64,000 nt of DNA, from contig NZ_JAGEOJ010000018.1 in NCBI RefSeq assembly GCF_017573505.1, forward strand, positions 174,151-238,150. Reading direction: 5' to 3'. Each line of letters starts with the position of its first letter. Positions within the stretch are counted from its first letter, which is position 1. The position numbers were made by a program, and so were the translations under genes. Below are positions 8,072-16,544 of the stretch, piece by piece. This DNA comes from Actinomadura barringtoniae. GTDB taxonomy: Bacteria; Actinomycetota; Actinomycetes; Streptosporangiales; Streptosporangiaceae. The notes under the pieces are model-generated. The model ran no database searches and was not told the origin of the DNA. It worked only from the letters and a program-made list of their open reading frames with translations.

Positions 8072-8924
8072 GCGCCGGGCGCGCCAGGCTTCCCTCTCGT
8101 ACGGCGGTCAGCACGCGCCGCACGACCGGCGGCCCCGCCACGGTCACCGCGGCGACGCCGGGCTCGCGTTCGGGGCGGGCGAGGTCGGCGAGCAGCGTCA
8201 CCGCCTGGCCGGACGCGATCAGTGCGAGCAGCGACAGCGCGTCCGACGACTGGTGGCGCAGGTCGGGGGCGAAGCCGTGGCGGCGGCAGACGTCGCGGAC
8301 CATGCGGCCGTGGCTGGTGTCGGGCGGGCCGCCCGCCCAGATCTCCGACTCCAGGTCGTTCAGGCTCACGCTGGGCAGCCGCGCGCACGGATGGTCGCTG
8401 GGAACGACCAGCCGGACGTTCTCCACGTGCAGTTCCTCGAACGCCAGCCCGCCGGGCCTCGGGCGACGTGAGCTCTCGTACTCGTCGATCACGGCCAGGT
8501 CGAACTCGCGGCGTTCCAGCGCCTGGAGGGTGTAGTCGGGCTCGGAGATCTGCGTCTCCAGGCGAAGGCCCGGGTGCTGCCGGGCCAGGTCGGCGAGGGC
8601 GGGGGCGAGCAGGCGGGCGGCCGTCTGGAACGCGCCGATCCGCACCACCCCGGTCACCGCGCCCGCTGCCGCCGCCACCTCGGCCTCGGCACGTTCCACC
8701 CGTTCCAGGATCGCGTCGGCGTGCCGGGCCAGGACGTGCGCGGCCTCGGTGAAGCGCAGGCGGCGGCCGTCGCGTTCGAACAGCGTCGCGCCCGCCTCCC
8801 GCTGCAGCTCCGACAGCTGGTGGGAGACGGTGGACGGGCTGTAGGACAGGGCCTCGGCCACGGCGGCGATCGTGCCGCGGCGGTGCAGCTCGGCGAGCAG
8901 GCGGAGCCGCTGCAGATCCAGCAT
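8019..8924 (-). CDS. LysR-family regulator, probable DgdR-like
   Basis: 301 residues from ATG 8924. An N-terminal winged HTH (LRLLAELHRRGTIAAVAEALSYSPSTVSHQL in pieces, residues 5-40) is followed by a periplasmic-binding-like effector domain. It is divergent from a dialkylglycine-decarboxylase-like gene 109 bp away. That layout matches Burkholderia dgdR-dgdA, where the LysR protein represses the decarboxylase gene, so local control is inferred. An in-frame extension to 9032 exists but would run through the intergenic promoter region and lacks family similarity. Confidence 0.85.
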   Translation of the reverse strand: MLDLQRLRLLAELHRRGTIAAVAEALSYSPSTVSHQLSELQREAGATLFERDGRRLRFTEAAHVLARHADAILERVERAEAEVAAAAGAVTGVVRIGAFQTAARLLAPALADLARQHPGLRLETQISEPDYTLQALERREFDLAVIDEYESSRRPRPGGLAFEELHVENVRLVVPSDHPCARLPSVSLNDLESEIWAGGPPDTSHGRMVRDVCRRHGFAPDLRHQSSDALSLLALIASGQAVTLLADLARPEREPGVAAVTVAGPPVVRRVLTAVREGSLARPALRAVRDGLARAVRAPSQ

Positions 8925-9033
8925 GCTTCGAATTCTTCCACGGGTAAGCGTCGAAATTATGCGCTGGACCCGATGAGTTACCGCCCGCACGATCGATGGG
9001 ACATCGAAGGGACAGCGCCGAGGAGGGACCACG

Positions 9034-10323
9034 GTGGACGCACGAGCCGAGTTGATGATCCGTTACGCGGGGGAGTTCTGGCCCGAGGTGATCGAGCGGG
9101 CGTCCGGCTCGTGGCTCACGACCACCGATGGGCGCCGCGTCCTCGACTTCACCTCGGGGCAGATCTGCGCCACGATCGGCCACAACCACCCGCGCATCGC
9201 GGCCGCGATCGAGCGGTCCCTGAACGACGCCGTCCATCTCAACTCGACGATGCTGTCGACGCCCGTCCTCGACCTCGCCGAACGCCTGGTCGGCACGCTG
9301 CCCGAGGGGCTCGACCGGGTGATGCTGCTCAGCACGGGCGGCGAGGCCAACGAGGCGGCGCTGCGCATGGCCAAGCTCGCGACCGGCGGCTTCGAGGTCC
9401 TCGCGCTGACCCGCAGCTGGCACGGCATGACGGCGGGCGGCCAGAGCGTGACGTTCGCCGCGGGCAGGCAGGGCCACGGCCCGACGCAGCCCGGCATCTT
9501 CGCACTGCCCGCCCCGTACGCCTACCGCTGCCCGGTCAGGCACTGCGACGGCACGTGCGACCGCACCTGCCTGGAGGTCGGCTTCGACCACTACGACCAG
9601 CAGACCACCGGCGCCCCGGCGGCCGTCATCGCCGAGCCGGTGCTGTCGGCGGGCGGCATCATCGTGCCGCCGCCCGGCTACTTCGCCCGCCTCACCGAGC
9701 TCGCCCACGAGCGCGGCATGTTGGTCATCCTGGACGAGGCGCAGACCGGCTTCGGGCGGCTCGGCACGATGTACGGGCTCGACCAGCTCGGCATCACGCC
9801 CGACTTCATCACGCTGTCCAAGACGCTCGGCGGCGGCCTGCCGATCAGCGCGGTCGTCACCTCCGCCGAGATCGAGCAGGCCGCCCACGAGCGCGGGCTG
9901 CTCTACTACACCTCCCACCAGTCCGACCCGCTCCCGGCCGCCGCCGCGCTCGCCGTCCTGGAGGTCGTCGAGGAGGACGACCTGGCGAACCGGGCGCGCG
10001 AACGCGGCGAGCGGCTGGAGATGCGGCTGCGCGAGCTGGCCGAACGGCACGAGTCGATCGGCGAGGTGCGCGGCCTCGGCCTGCTGTGGGGCGTCGAGCT
10101 GGTCAAGGACCGCGAGACCAAGGAGCCCGCGCTGGAGCTCGGCGACGCGGTCACCAAGAACTGCGAGTTCGCCGGGCTGTGCATGAACATCGTGCGGGGC
10201 GGCGCCGGCGGCAGCAGCGCCTGCCTGCGCATCGCCCCGCCGCTCACCGTCTCCGAGGACGAGATCGACACCGCCGCCGAGATCCTGGACGAGTCCCTCG
10301 CCAAGGCCGAGGCCTCAGCCTGA
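9034..10323 (+). CDS. Class III PLP aminotransferase, 2,2-dialkylglycine-decarboxylase-like
   Basis: 429 residues. Fold type I PLP enzyme: STGGEANEAAL phosphate-binding loop (about 100-110), VILDEAQTGFGR with Asp234 for the pyridine nitrogen, and the Schiff-base lysine in TLSKTLGGG (Lys263). The start region (MIRYAGEFWPEVIERASG) resembles DgdA, which decarboxylates 2,2-dialkylglycines while transferring the amino group to pyruvate. The four-cysteine segment around 166-179 (YRCPVRHCDGTC) is a subgroup feature seen in related actinobacterial enzymes and could bind metal. The GTG start has a GAGGAGGGA site. The substrate is inferred, not proven. Confidence 0.75.
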   Translation: MDARAELMIRYAGEFWPEVIERASGSWLTTTDGRRVLDFTSGQICATIGHNHPRIAAAIERSLNDAVHLNSTMLSTPVLDLAERLVGTLPEGLDRVMLLSTGGEANEAALRMAKLATGGFEVLALTRSWHGMTAGGQSVTFAAGRQGHGPTQPGIFALPAPYAYRCPVRHCDGTCDRTCLEVGFDHYDQQTTGAPAAVIAEPVLSAGGIIVPPPGYFARLTELAHERGMLVILDEAQTGFGRLGTMYGLDQLGITPDFITLSKTLGGGLPISAVVTSAEIEQAAHERGLLYYTSHQSDPLPAAAALAVLEVVEEDDLANRARERGERLEMRLRELAERHESIGEVRGLGLLWGVELVKDRETKEPALELGDAVTKNCEFAGLCMNIVRGGAGGSSACLRIAPPLTVSEDEIDTAAEILDESLAKAEASA

Positions 10324-10351
10324 CCCTGCCGGTGGTACGCGCGAGCGGGGG

Positions 10352-11116
10352 CTAGGTCGCCCGCAGGCCGGCCTCCGCGCGCCATGCGCTCGGGGGCCGG
10401 CCGTGTGCTCGGCGGAAGGCCGTGCTGAACGCGAACGCGTTGGTGTAACCGACCTTGCGGGCCACGCTGTCGACCGTGGCACCGGGGTCGCGCAGCAGCT
10501 CGGCGGCGAGCGCCATCCGCCGCCCGGCCAGGTAGGAGAGCGGCGCCTCACCGACCACGGCCTTGAACCGCCGGTAAAGGGTGGCCCTGGAGACCGACGC
10601 CTCGGCCGCCAGCGACGCGGAGGTCCACGGGCGGCTGGGCTCGGCGTGAACGGCCTCCAGGACCGGGCCGACGACGGGATCGTCTCTCGCCGCGTCCCGA
10701 GCAGGCTGGTCCCAGGTCCTCAGCGCCCGGACGAGGAGCAGGTCGAGCAGCCGGTCCCGGACGAGTGCGTCGTCCAGGTCCTCGCCGGCGAGCAGGGCCG
10801 GGGGAGCGGCGGGAACGACGAGGTGGCGGGGCAGCGAGTCCAGCAGCCGCCGCCCCACGTCCGCCGAGATCCGGTAGGCCCCGGCGAAGAGGACGGCGGG
10901 AGCTTCGTGCGCCATCGTGTGCGGGTGCCGGACGACCGCGACCTCGCCGGCCTTGAGAGTGATCGGGGCTTCGCCATCCGGGGTCAGCCGGGCCGTGCCG
11001 TCCAGGACCGCGTACACCGTCAGCGGTGCGGCCCCGCCCCAGGACCCCGGTGGCCCCGGATCGACGCGGCAGACTCTGGCGCCGTTCGCCCGGATGCCGC
11101 GCAGAAGATCGTCCAC
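10352..11116 (-). CDS. AraC-family transcriptional regulator
   Basis: 254 residues from GTG 11116. The N-terminal half is a cupin-like sensor (LTVYAVLDGTARL, HPHTMAHEAP). The C-terminal half has the double HTH of AraC/XylS proteins: SLAAEASVSRATLYRRFKA, then VDSVARKVGYTNAFAFSTAFRR and the final HGRPPSAWR. It is divergent from the NAD(P)H-binding protein gene 86 bp away, which is its likeliest target. The effector is unknown. Confidence 0.88.
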   Translation of the reverse strand: MDDLLRGIRANGARVCRVDPGPPGSWGGAAPLTVYAVLDGTARLTPDGEAPITLKAGEVAVVRHPHTMAHEAPAVLFAGAYRISADVGRRLLDSLPRHLVVPAAPPALLAGEDLDDALVRDRLLDLLLVRALRTWDQPARDAARDDPVVGPVLEAVHAEPSRPWTSASLAAEASVSRATLYRRFKAVVGEAPLSYLAGRRMALAAELLRDPGATVDSVARKVGYTNAFAFSTAFRRAHGRPPSAWRAEAGLRAT

Positions 11117-11202
11117 CCTGTCGAACGTACCTGAGACGATCGCGAAGGCCCGCGAGCCGTCGGCCCATGCCCGGCGGCGCCCGGCTCGGGTTGGCTGGTC
11201 AC

Positions 11203-11997
11203 ATGAGCGACGGAACGATTCTCGTGCTGGGGGCGACGGGCAACACCGGGCGTCTGGTCGTCGAGGGACTGCGGGCGCGTGGCCGATCTGTACGGCCTGC
11301 GGCCCGATCGCTGGGCTTCGACTGGCACGACCCGGGGACGTGGCCGGCCGCGCTCACAGGGGCTGCGGCCGTCTACATGGTCACGCCGATGCTGCCGGAC
11401 TTCCCGGCCGAGCTGGTCACGGACTTCGTTGCGGCGGCCGATACGCAGGGCGTTCGGCGGCTCGTGCTGCTGTCCGGGCTGAGCGCGGGCTACGGCAGCC
11501 GCCCGTTGCTGTCGCGCGAGGAGCCCGTCAGGGCGGCGAAGGCGGACTGGACGATCCTGCGGCCTGGGGCGTTCGACCAGAACTTCTCGCTCGACGGCGT
11601 CCACGGCCCGGCGATCCGGGCGGGCGAGGTGCGCATGCCGCTCGGACCTGGTCCCGGGCCGTACAGCGCGTTCATCGACGTCCGCGACATCGCGGACGTC
11701 GCCGTCGAGGTGCTGATCGGGGAGGGGCACGCGGGCCGTGTCTACGACCTCGCGGGGCCGCGAGCGCTGACCTACCCCGAGGCGGTCGCGATGGTGGCGG
11801 AGGCGCTCGGCCGTCCGGTGCGGTTCGTGAACGTTCCGCTGGACGAGTGGACCGGCCATCCCTGGTCGGCGGAGACCTATGAGGCGATCCGTCGTGGAGA
11901 GTACGCGCCCCTCCACGACGGGGTCCGCCGGGTGCTCGGCCGGGACCCGCGCGACTTCGCCGACTACGCCCGCGAACTCGCGGAGGCCAGCTCCTGA
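11203..11997 (+). CDS. NmrA-like NAD(P)H-binding protein
   Basis: 264 residues from ATG 11203. The N-terminus TILVLGATGNTGRLVVEGL is a GxxGxxG dinucleotide site of the atypical SDR/NmrA class. It lacks the YxxxK catalytic pair in the usual place, so it may be a redox-sensing regulator or a quinone-reductase-like enzyme (compare QorB). The mid-section LRPGAFDQNF and AFIDVRDIADV are typical of the family. It is divergent from the AraC gene. Its end overlaps the convergent cytochrome b gene by 34 bp. Confidence 0.8.
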   Translation: MSDGTILVLGATGNTGRLVVEGLRARGRSVRPAARSLGFDWHDPGTWPAALTGAAAVYMVTPMLPDFPAELVTDFVAAADTQGVRRLVLLSGLSAGYGSRPLLSREEPVRAAKADWTILRPGAFDQNFSLDGVHGPAIRAGEVRMPLGPGPGPYSAFIDVRDIADVAVEVLIGEGHAGRVYDLAGPRALTYPEAVAMVAEALGRPVRFVNVPLDEWTGHPWSAETYEAIRRGEYAPLHDGVRRVLGRDPRDFADYARELAEASS

Positions 11998-13295
11998 CGC
12001 TGAGGTTCCCGATCGTCCACGGGCTCGGTGATCTCGCTGAACGCGCCGTTCACCGACATCACGATCCGGCCCGTCTCCCGGCCGTGCTCGGCCTCGTGCC
12101 GCTCCCGCCAGGTGAGGCCGAGGCAGAGCCGCTGGGCGAGGGTGTAGGCGAGCAGCGGCCCGGCGAAGATCGCGATCCGGAAGAACCACGTGACCGCGTA
12201 CAGCGAGACGTGGAAGTGGAAGGCGATCTGGTCGTTGGCCGCGGCCGCCCACAGCAGCCCGTAGAACGTCACGCCCGCGGCGCCGACCGCCGTGCGGGTG
12301 GCGGCGTCGCGGGGCCGGTCCAGGTAGTGGTGCAGGCCGCCGTCACCGGTGAGGCGCCGTTCGATCCACGGGAACGCGGCCAGCACGGTGAAGAAAGCGC
12401 CGGGAACGATCAGCGCGGGGACCAGGACGGCGAGCGTGAGCGGGTGCCCGGCCACGTACGGCTCCCAGTTCGGCATGATGCGGATCGCGCCGTCCATGAA
12501 GCCCATGTACCAGCCCGGCACCGCGCCCGAGGTGATCGCGCCGGGGCGGTACGGGCCGTACTGCCAGACCGGGTTCACCTGCGCGAACGTGCCGAGCATG
12601 AACACCACACCCGTCGTGGCGAAGAACAGCGCGACCGCCTGGCCGAGGTCCCCGGGGAGGCGGCGGGTCCGTACGGCGACGCGGCGCAGCAGCAGGAGCA
12701 GCCCCGCCATCGCCAGCGGGATCGCCAGCACGTGCAGCCAGTAGAACATCGGGATGATCCGGTCGCCGGGGAAGTCGCCGCCGAACAGCAGATCGCTGAG
12801 CCGCGTGCCGATGAACGGGATCGACTCGGTCACCCCCTGGATGAGGCCGAGGCTGCCGCCCGACAGCATGTCGTCCGGCAGGATCGTGCCGGTCAGGCCC
12901 GCGGCCATGCCCAGCACGAGCAGCGTGATCCAGATCAGCCAGCGCGGCACGTGCGGCCGCCGGAACGCGCCGGTGAAGAACAGCCGCATGAGCAGGAGGC
13001 AGACGGCCGCGATGAAGATCAGCGCGGACCAGTGGTGCACCTGCCTGATCAGTAGCCCGCCGCGCACCTCCAGGCTCAGATCGACCGTCGCGTCGTAGGC
13101 CTTGCTGACCGGAATCCCCTTCAGCGGCATGTAGGAACCGTCGTACTTGACCATGGTCATGTCGGGTTTGACATAGACGGTCAAGAAGGCTCCGGTGGCC
13201 ACGAGCAGCGCGAACGTGGAAATCGCGATCTGCCCGAAGAGCCTGATCCAGCGATCTCCTGACGGTAGAGCCCGCGCCGTTACGGTGTTCTTCAT
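11964..13295 (-). CDS. Orphan cytochrome b (QcrB-like) lacking heme bH ligands
   Basis: 443 residues, about 100 shorter than actinobacterial QcrB, with eight or nine membrane helices. It is recognised by RQVHHW, MRLFFTGAFRRPH, LPDDMLSGGSLG, FYWLHVLAIP and MPNWEPY. Canonical cytochrome b has two histidines in helix B and two in helix D. Here the first of each pair is kept (His87, His188), but the second positions are Leu101 (helix B) and Leu203 (helix D), so the N-side heme bH has no ligand. The Qo motif PDWY/PEWY reads PGWY (Gly261). No qcrA or qcrC is adjacent. It cannot run a normal Q-cycle; a one-heme quinone-binding role is inferred. A GGAGGAG ribosome site precedes the ATG. Confidence 0.8.
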   Translation of the reverse strand: MKNTVTARALPSGDRWIRLFGQIAISTFALLVATGAFLTVYVKPDMTMVKYDGSYMPLKGIPVSKAYDATVDLSLEVRGGLLIRQVHHWSALIFIAAVCLLLMRLFFTGAFRRPHVPRWLIWITLLVLGMAAGLTGTILPDDMLSGGSLGLIQGVTESIPFIGTRLSDLLFGGDFPGDRIIPMFYWLHVLAIPLAMAGLLLLLRRVAVRTRRLPGDLGQAVALFFATTGVVFMLGTFAQVNPVWQYGPYRPGAITSGAVPGWYMGFMDGAIRIMPNWEPYVAGHPLTLAVLVPALIVPGAFFTVLAAFPWIERRLTGDGGLHHYLDRPRDAATRTAVGAAGVTFYGLLWAAAANDQIAFHFHVSLYAVTWFFRIAIFAGPLLAYTLAQRLCLGLTWRERHEAEHGRETGRIVMSVNGAFSEITEPVDDREPQRQELASASSRA

Positions 13296-13417
13296 CCGTC
13301 ACACTCCTCCGTCGTGCTTCGTCATACAGGTGACGGAATCGCTGGACCGATTCGTGACACGCAACCGGCGTGACGCCTCTCACTCAACCCTTCGAACGCA
13401 CATCCCTAGGTGGACCC

Positions 13418-14929
13418 ATGCCTGAAACAGCCCGGCGGCGCGGCCTCGCGCTCGCCCTCCTGGCGGCGACGCAGTTCGTGCTCGTCCTCGACGCCTCGAT
13501 CGTCGGGGTGGCCCTGCCGTCCATCGGCCGCGACCTGAAGTTCGCGCCCGAGGACCTGTCCTGGGTCGCCAACGCCTACACCCTCACGTTCGGCGGCCTG
13601 CTCCTGCTCGGCGGCCGCGCCGCCGACCTGTTCGGCCGCCGCCGCATGTTCATGATCGGCATGGCGATGTTCGCCGCGTCGTCCCTGGCCGGGGCGCTGT
13701 CGGTGAACGCCGCGATGCTCGTCGGCGCCCGCGCGGTCCAGGGCATCGGGGCCGCGGTCGTCGCGCCCGCCGCGCTCTCCCTGATCATGACGATCTTCGA
13801 GCCGGGGGAGGAGCGCAACAAGGCGATGGGCGTCTTCGGCGCGGTCGCCGGCGCGGGCGGCGCGGCCGGGTCGATCCTCGGCGGCGTGCTCACCGAATGG
13901 TTCGGCTGGGAGGCGACGCTCTACGTGAACGTGCCGATCGGCGCCCTGGCGATCGCCCTCGCGCCCCGGCTGCTGCCCGAGGCGTCCGACGAGAACGCCC
14001 ACGGCTTCGACGTGGTCGGCGCGGTCACCGCGACCGGCGGCCTCGCCCTGCTGGTCTACGCCCTGGTCGACGCCAACAACGCCGGCTGGAAGTCCGCGCA
14101 GACCATCGGCTTCATCGCCGTCTCACTCGTGCTGATCGCGCTGTTCTTCGTCATCGAGGCACGCTCGAAGCACCCGCTGATGCCGCTGCGCATCTTCCGC
14201 CAGGCGACGCTGCGCAGCTCCAACATCCTGGCGTTGCTGCTGACGCTCTCGATGTTCCCGCTGTTCTTCTACCTGACGTTCTACCTGCAGCAGGTGCTCG
14301 GCTTCGGCCCGGTCAAGGCCGGTCTCGCCCAGCTCCCGATCGCGATCACCATCGCCATCACCGCCGGGGCCACCTCGTCCCTGATCGGCAGGGTCGGCAT
14401 CAAGCTGCCGACCATCGCCGGGCTGCTGGTGACCGGGGCGGGCCTCGCGTGGTTCTCCCGGATGTCGGCCGACGGCAGCTTCCTGGGGGACGTCCTGGGC
14501 CCGACGCTGGTGATCGGCGTCGGCAGCGGCCTGGCGTTCGTCACGACCACCGTCGGCGGCACCTCCACCGACCGCGCGGACGAGGCGGGCCTGGCGTCCG
14601 GCATCTTCAACACCGCCCAGCAGTTCGGCGGCTCGCTCGGCCTCGCCGTCGTGGTGGCCGTCGCGACCGCCAAGACCAACGACGTCTTCAAGGGCGGCGA
14701 GCGCGTGGCCGCCGTCGCGCTGACCGAGGGCTACCGCGCCGGAATGCTCACCGCCGCCGGCATCGCGATCGTGGCGGGCCTGGTGGCCATCGTTCTCCTG
14801 CCGGGTCGCGCCAAGACCGCCGTCGCCCCTGTCGACGTCGACAGCGACTCCGGCTCCGGCTCCGGCTCCGACTCCGGCGACGCCGGGCCCGAGGTCACCC
14901 GATCGGAAACGAGTGATGCTCGTGCGTGA
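13418..14929 (+). CDS. MFS drug exporter, DHA2 (EmrB/QacA) family
   Basis: 503 residues from ATG 13418, preceded by AGGTGGA. About 14 membrane helices are expected. Family motifs include LDASIVGVALPSIGRDL in helix 1, LLLGGRAADLFGRRRMF (motif A) and GPALG-like AGGAAGSILGGVLTEW (motif C). The C-terminus is a Ser/Gly/Asp-rich tail (SDSGSGSGSDSG). It likely extrudes hydrophobic or cationic compounds by proton antiport. It is divergent from the cytochrome b gene and overlaps the convergent SnoaL-like gene by 35 bp. No regulator is adjacent. Confidence 0.88.
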   Translation: MPETARRRGLALALLAATQFVLVLDASIVGVALPSIGRDLKFAPEDLSWVANAYTLTFGGLLLLGGRAADLFGRRRMFMIGMAMFAASSLAGALSVNAAMLVGARAVQGIGAAVVAPAALSLIMTIFEPGEERNKAMGVFGAVAGAGGAAGSILGGVLTEWFGWEATLYVNVPIGALAIALAPRLLPEASDENAHGFDVVGAVTATGGLALLVYALVDANNAGWKSAQTIGFIAVSLVLIALFFVIEARSKHPLMPLRIFRQATLRSSNILALLLTLSMFPLFFYLTFYLQQVLGFGPVKAGLAQLPIAITIAITAGATSSLIGRVGIKLPTIAGLLVTGAGLAWFSRMSADGSFLGDVLGPTLVIGVGSGLAFVTTTVGGTSTDRADEAGLASGIFNTAQQFGGSLGLAVVVAVATAKTNDVFKGGERVAAVALTEGYRAGMLTAAGIAIVAGLVAIVLLPGRAKTAVAPVDVDSDSGSGSGSDSGDAGPEVTRSETSDARA

Positions 14930-15293
14930 TCACCCAGCGGCCGTCGTCCTTGCGCAGGCCGAACGTCAGGCGCAGGCGGTTGTCGGGGTTCTCGGTGAAG
15001 TCCTCCGGAAAGCCGCAGCGCAGCAGGGCGTACGCGAACGCGACGTCCTCGCCCGCGGTGACCTCCAGCGACTCGATGTCGAACGAGGCGCCCTGCGCCT
15101 GCCACTCGAAGAACGGCGGCCAGACCTCCAGGTAGGCCGCCAGCCCGCGCACCCCGGCGTACGGCGGCGGCACGTCGAACATCACCACGTCCTCGCCGTG
15201 ATCGGCGGCGACCCGTTCGATGTCGCCGCCGTGCACGGCCTGCGCCCACCCTGAGATCAGGGCGCGGATCTGCTCCTCATCGGTCATGGTCAC
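14895..15293 (-). CDS. SnoaL/NTF2-like protein
   Basis: 132 residues from GTG 15293; an ATG at 15287 is an alternative start. It has the cone-shaped NTF2 fold pattern: DEEQIRALISGWAQAVHGGDIER helix (in parts), a beta-rich middle and the end KDDGRWVITHEHHSFPIG. Close relatives are annotated as ketosteroid-isomerase-like or DUF4440-like proteins of unknown substrate. The GTG overlaps the stop of the upstream MaoC gene (GTGA), so both are translated together. Confidence 0.75.
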   Translation of the reverse strand: MTMTDEEQIRALISGWAQAVHGGDIERVAADHGEDVVMFDVPPPYAGVRGLAAYLEVWPPFFEWQAQGASFDIESLEVTAGEDVAFAYALLRCGFPEDFTENPDNRLRLTFGLRKDDGRWVITHEHHSFPIG

Positions 15294-15742
15294 TCAACGT
15301 AGAGCGAAAGAGTCTCGGCCACGCACGCCGGCCGCTTCTCCCCCTCGACCTCGACGGTGACCTTGACCGTGGAAAGCTTCCCCGCAGGGGAGTTCTTGAA
15401 CTCGATCAGCTCCGCGCCGCCGCGCACCCGCGCGCCGACCTTCACCGGCGCCGGGAAGCGGACCCTGTTCAGCCCGACGTTGACGCCCATCTTCAGCCCG
15501 TCGATCCAGAAGATCTCCGGCATGAACGCGTTGACCAGCGACAGCGTCAGGTAGCCGTGCGCGATCGTGGTCCCGAACGGCCCGTCCTTGGCCTTCTCGG
15601 GATCCACGTGGATCCACTGGTGGTCGTCGGTCGCCTCGGCGAACAGGTCGATCTGCTTCTGGGTGATCTCACGCCAGGGGCTGTAGCCCAGGTGCTCACC
15701 CTTCATGGCGGCGAACTCGGCGAGGCTGTCGAACGTTCTCAT
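15290..15742 (-). CDS. MaoC-like hydratase/dehydratase (hot-dog fold)
   Basis: 150 residues from ATG 15742; the frame continues upstream to a TTG at 15760 without a better ribosome site. The hydratase-2 motif is intact: ATDDHQWIHVDPEKA followed by GTTIAHGYLTLSL, giving the catalytic Asp/His pair. Length and motifs match NodN/MaoC acyl hydratases acting on enoyl-type thioesters. It is coupled to the downstream SnoaL-like gene. The two may act on one small substrate, but the pathway cannot be read from here. Confidence 0.85.
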   Translation of the reverse strand: MRTFDSLAEFAAMKGEHLGYSPWREITQKQIDLFAEATDDHQWIHVDPEKAKDGPFGTTIAHGYLTLSLVNAFMPEIFWIDGLKMGVNVGLNRVRFPAPVKVGARVRGGAELIEFKNSPAGKLSTVKVTVEVEGEKRPACVAETLSLYVE

Positions 15743-15821
15743 GCCCGCGATCCTGCTCAACGTGCGAGAACGCGGGCAAGAGCGCTGATCGACAAGCCTC
15801 GCCGAGCCGCCTTTGGACGGG

Positions 15822-16304
15822 CTAGTTCTTCACGAACCGGAACGTGGCGGTCTCCCCGTCGCCGTTCCACCGTTCGAAGCCGGCCTTCTCCAGCACGCGG
15901 ACGGACGCCGGGTTGGACACCTCGACCGTCGCGAACACCGTGTGGACTCCGGCGGCCGTGAGCGCGAACTCGCTCAGCGCCCGCGTCGCCTCGGGGGCGT
16001 ACCCGCGTCCCCGCCGCGACAGGACGACGCCGTAGCCGATCTCCAGTTCCCCGGCGTCCGGCGGCCAGAACAGCCCGATGGAGCCGACCACCAGGCCGGT
16101 CTCCCGCTCGACGATCTGCCGGTGGCCGTACGGGCCGAGCCACTGGGGGTTGTCGGCGAACAGCTTGACCACCACGCGGTCGCCCTCGGCGGGAAAGTCG
16201 TCCGCCCAGTGCGCGGGCCGTTCACCCGCGAGGACGGCGGCCACCTCGTCGTCGGTCCAGGGGCGCAGGCTCAGGCGGTCGGTCTCGGTTGACGCGTAAG
16301 GCAA
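15822..16304 (-). CDS. GNAT acetyltransferase, RimJ/RimL type
   Basis: 160 residues from a TTG start at 16304 with GGAG six bases upstream. It starts TETDRLSLRPWTDDEVAAV. The acetyl-CoA site is SRRGRGYAPEATRAL (motif A, R/Q-x-x-G-x-G/A), followed by VHTVFATVEVSNPASVRVLEKAGF, typical of N-alpha or small-molecule acetyltransferases of the RimJ/RimL group. The substrate is unknown. It stands alone between the MaoC gene and WrbA. Confidence 0.85.
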   Translation of the reverse strand: MPYASTETDRLSLRPWTDDEVAAVLAGERPAHWADDFPAEGDRVVVKLFADNPQWLGPYGHRQIVERETGLVVGSIGLFWPPDAGELEIGYGVVLSRRGRGYAPEATRALSEFALTAAGVHTVFATVEVSNPASVRVLEKAGFERWNGDGETATFRFVKN

Positions 16305-16473
16305 GTGACACTCCAGGTCGTTGTTCGGGAAGGACGAAAACGACTGATGGCAGCCATATTCATCAACCTCCCTCCAACTCGACCGGAGCCAAGTAGATCA
16401 CGCCGGCCCCCGCGTTCGCCCGCCGTTTCGCGGGCCGCAGGGGACGACGGCCTCGATCGGTCAGGGCGGCGCC

Positions 16474-16544
16474 GCGACCGCTCAGGCCGCGGCGGCGCGA
16501 CGGGTCAAGCGGCGGTGCGACCGCTCAGGCCGCGGCGGCGCGAC
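16474..16544. repeat. 28-bp direct repeat at the wrbA 3' end
   Basis: The 28-bp sequence beginning GCGACCGCTCAGGCCGCGGC occurs at 16474-16501 and 16517-16544, 43 bp apart. The second copy contains the last six codons and stop of wrbA; the first lies just downstream of the gene. It looks like a small local duplication of the gene end. Confidence 0.7.

Noticed and set aside
16305..16524. A small gene in the 220-bp gap between the acetyltransferase and wrbA
   Set aside because: The only open frames lack a ribosome site and are repeat-derived; I see only the direct repeat there.
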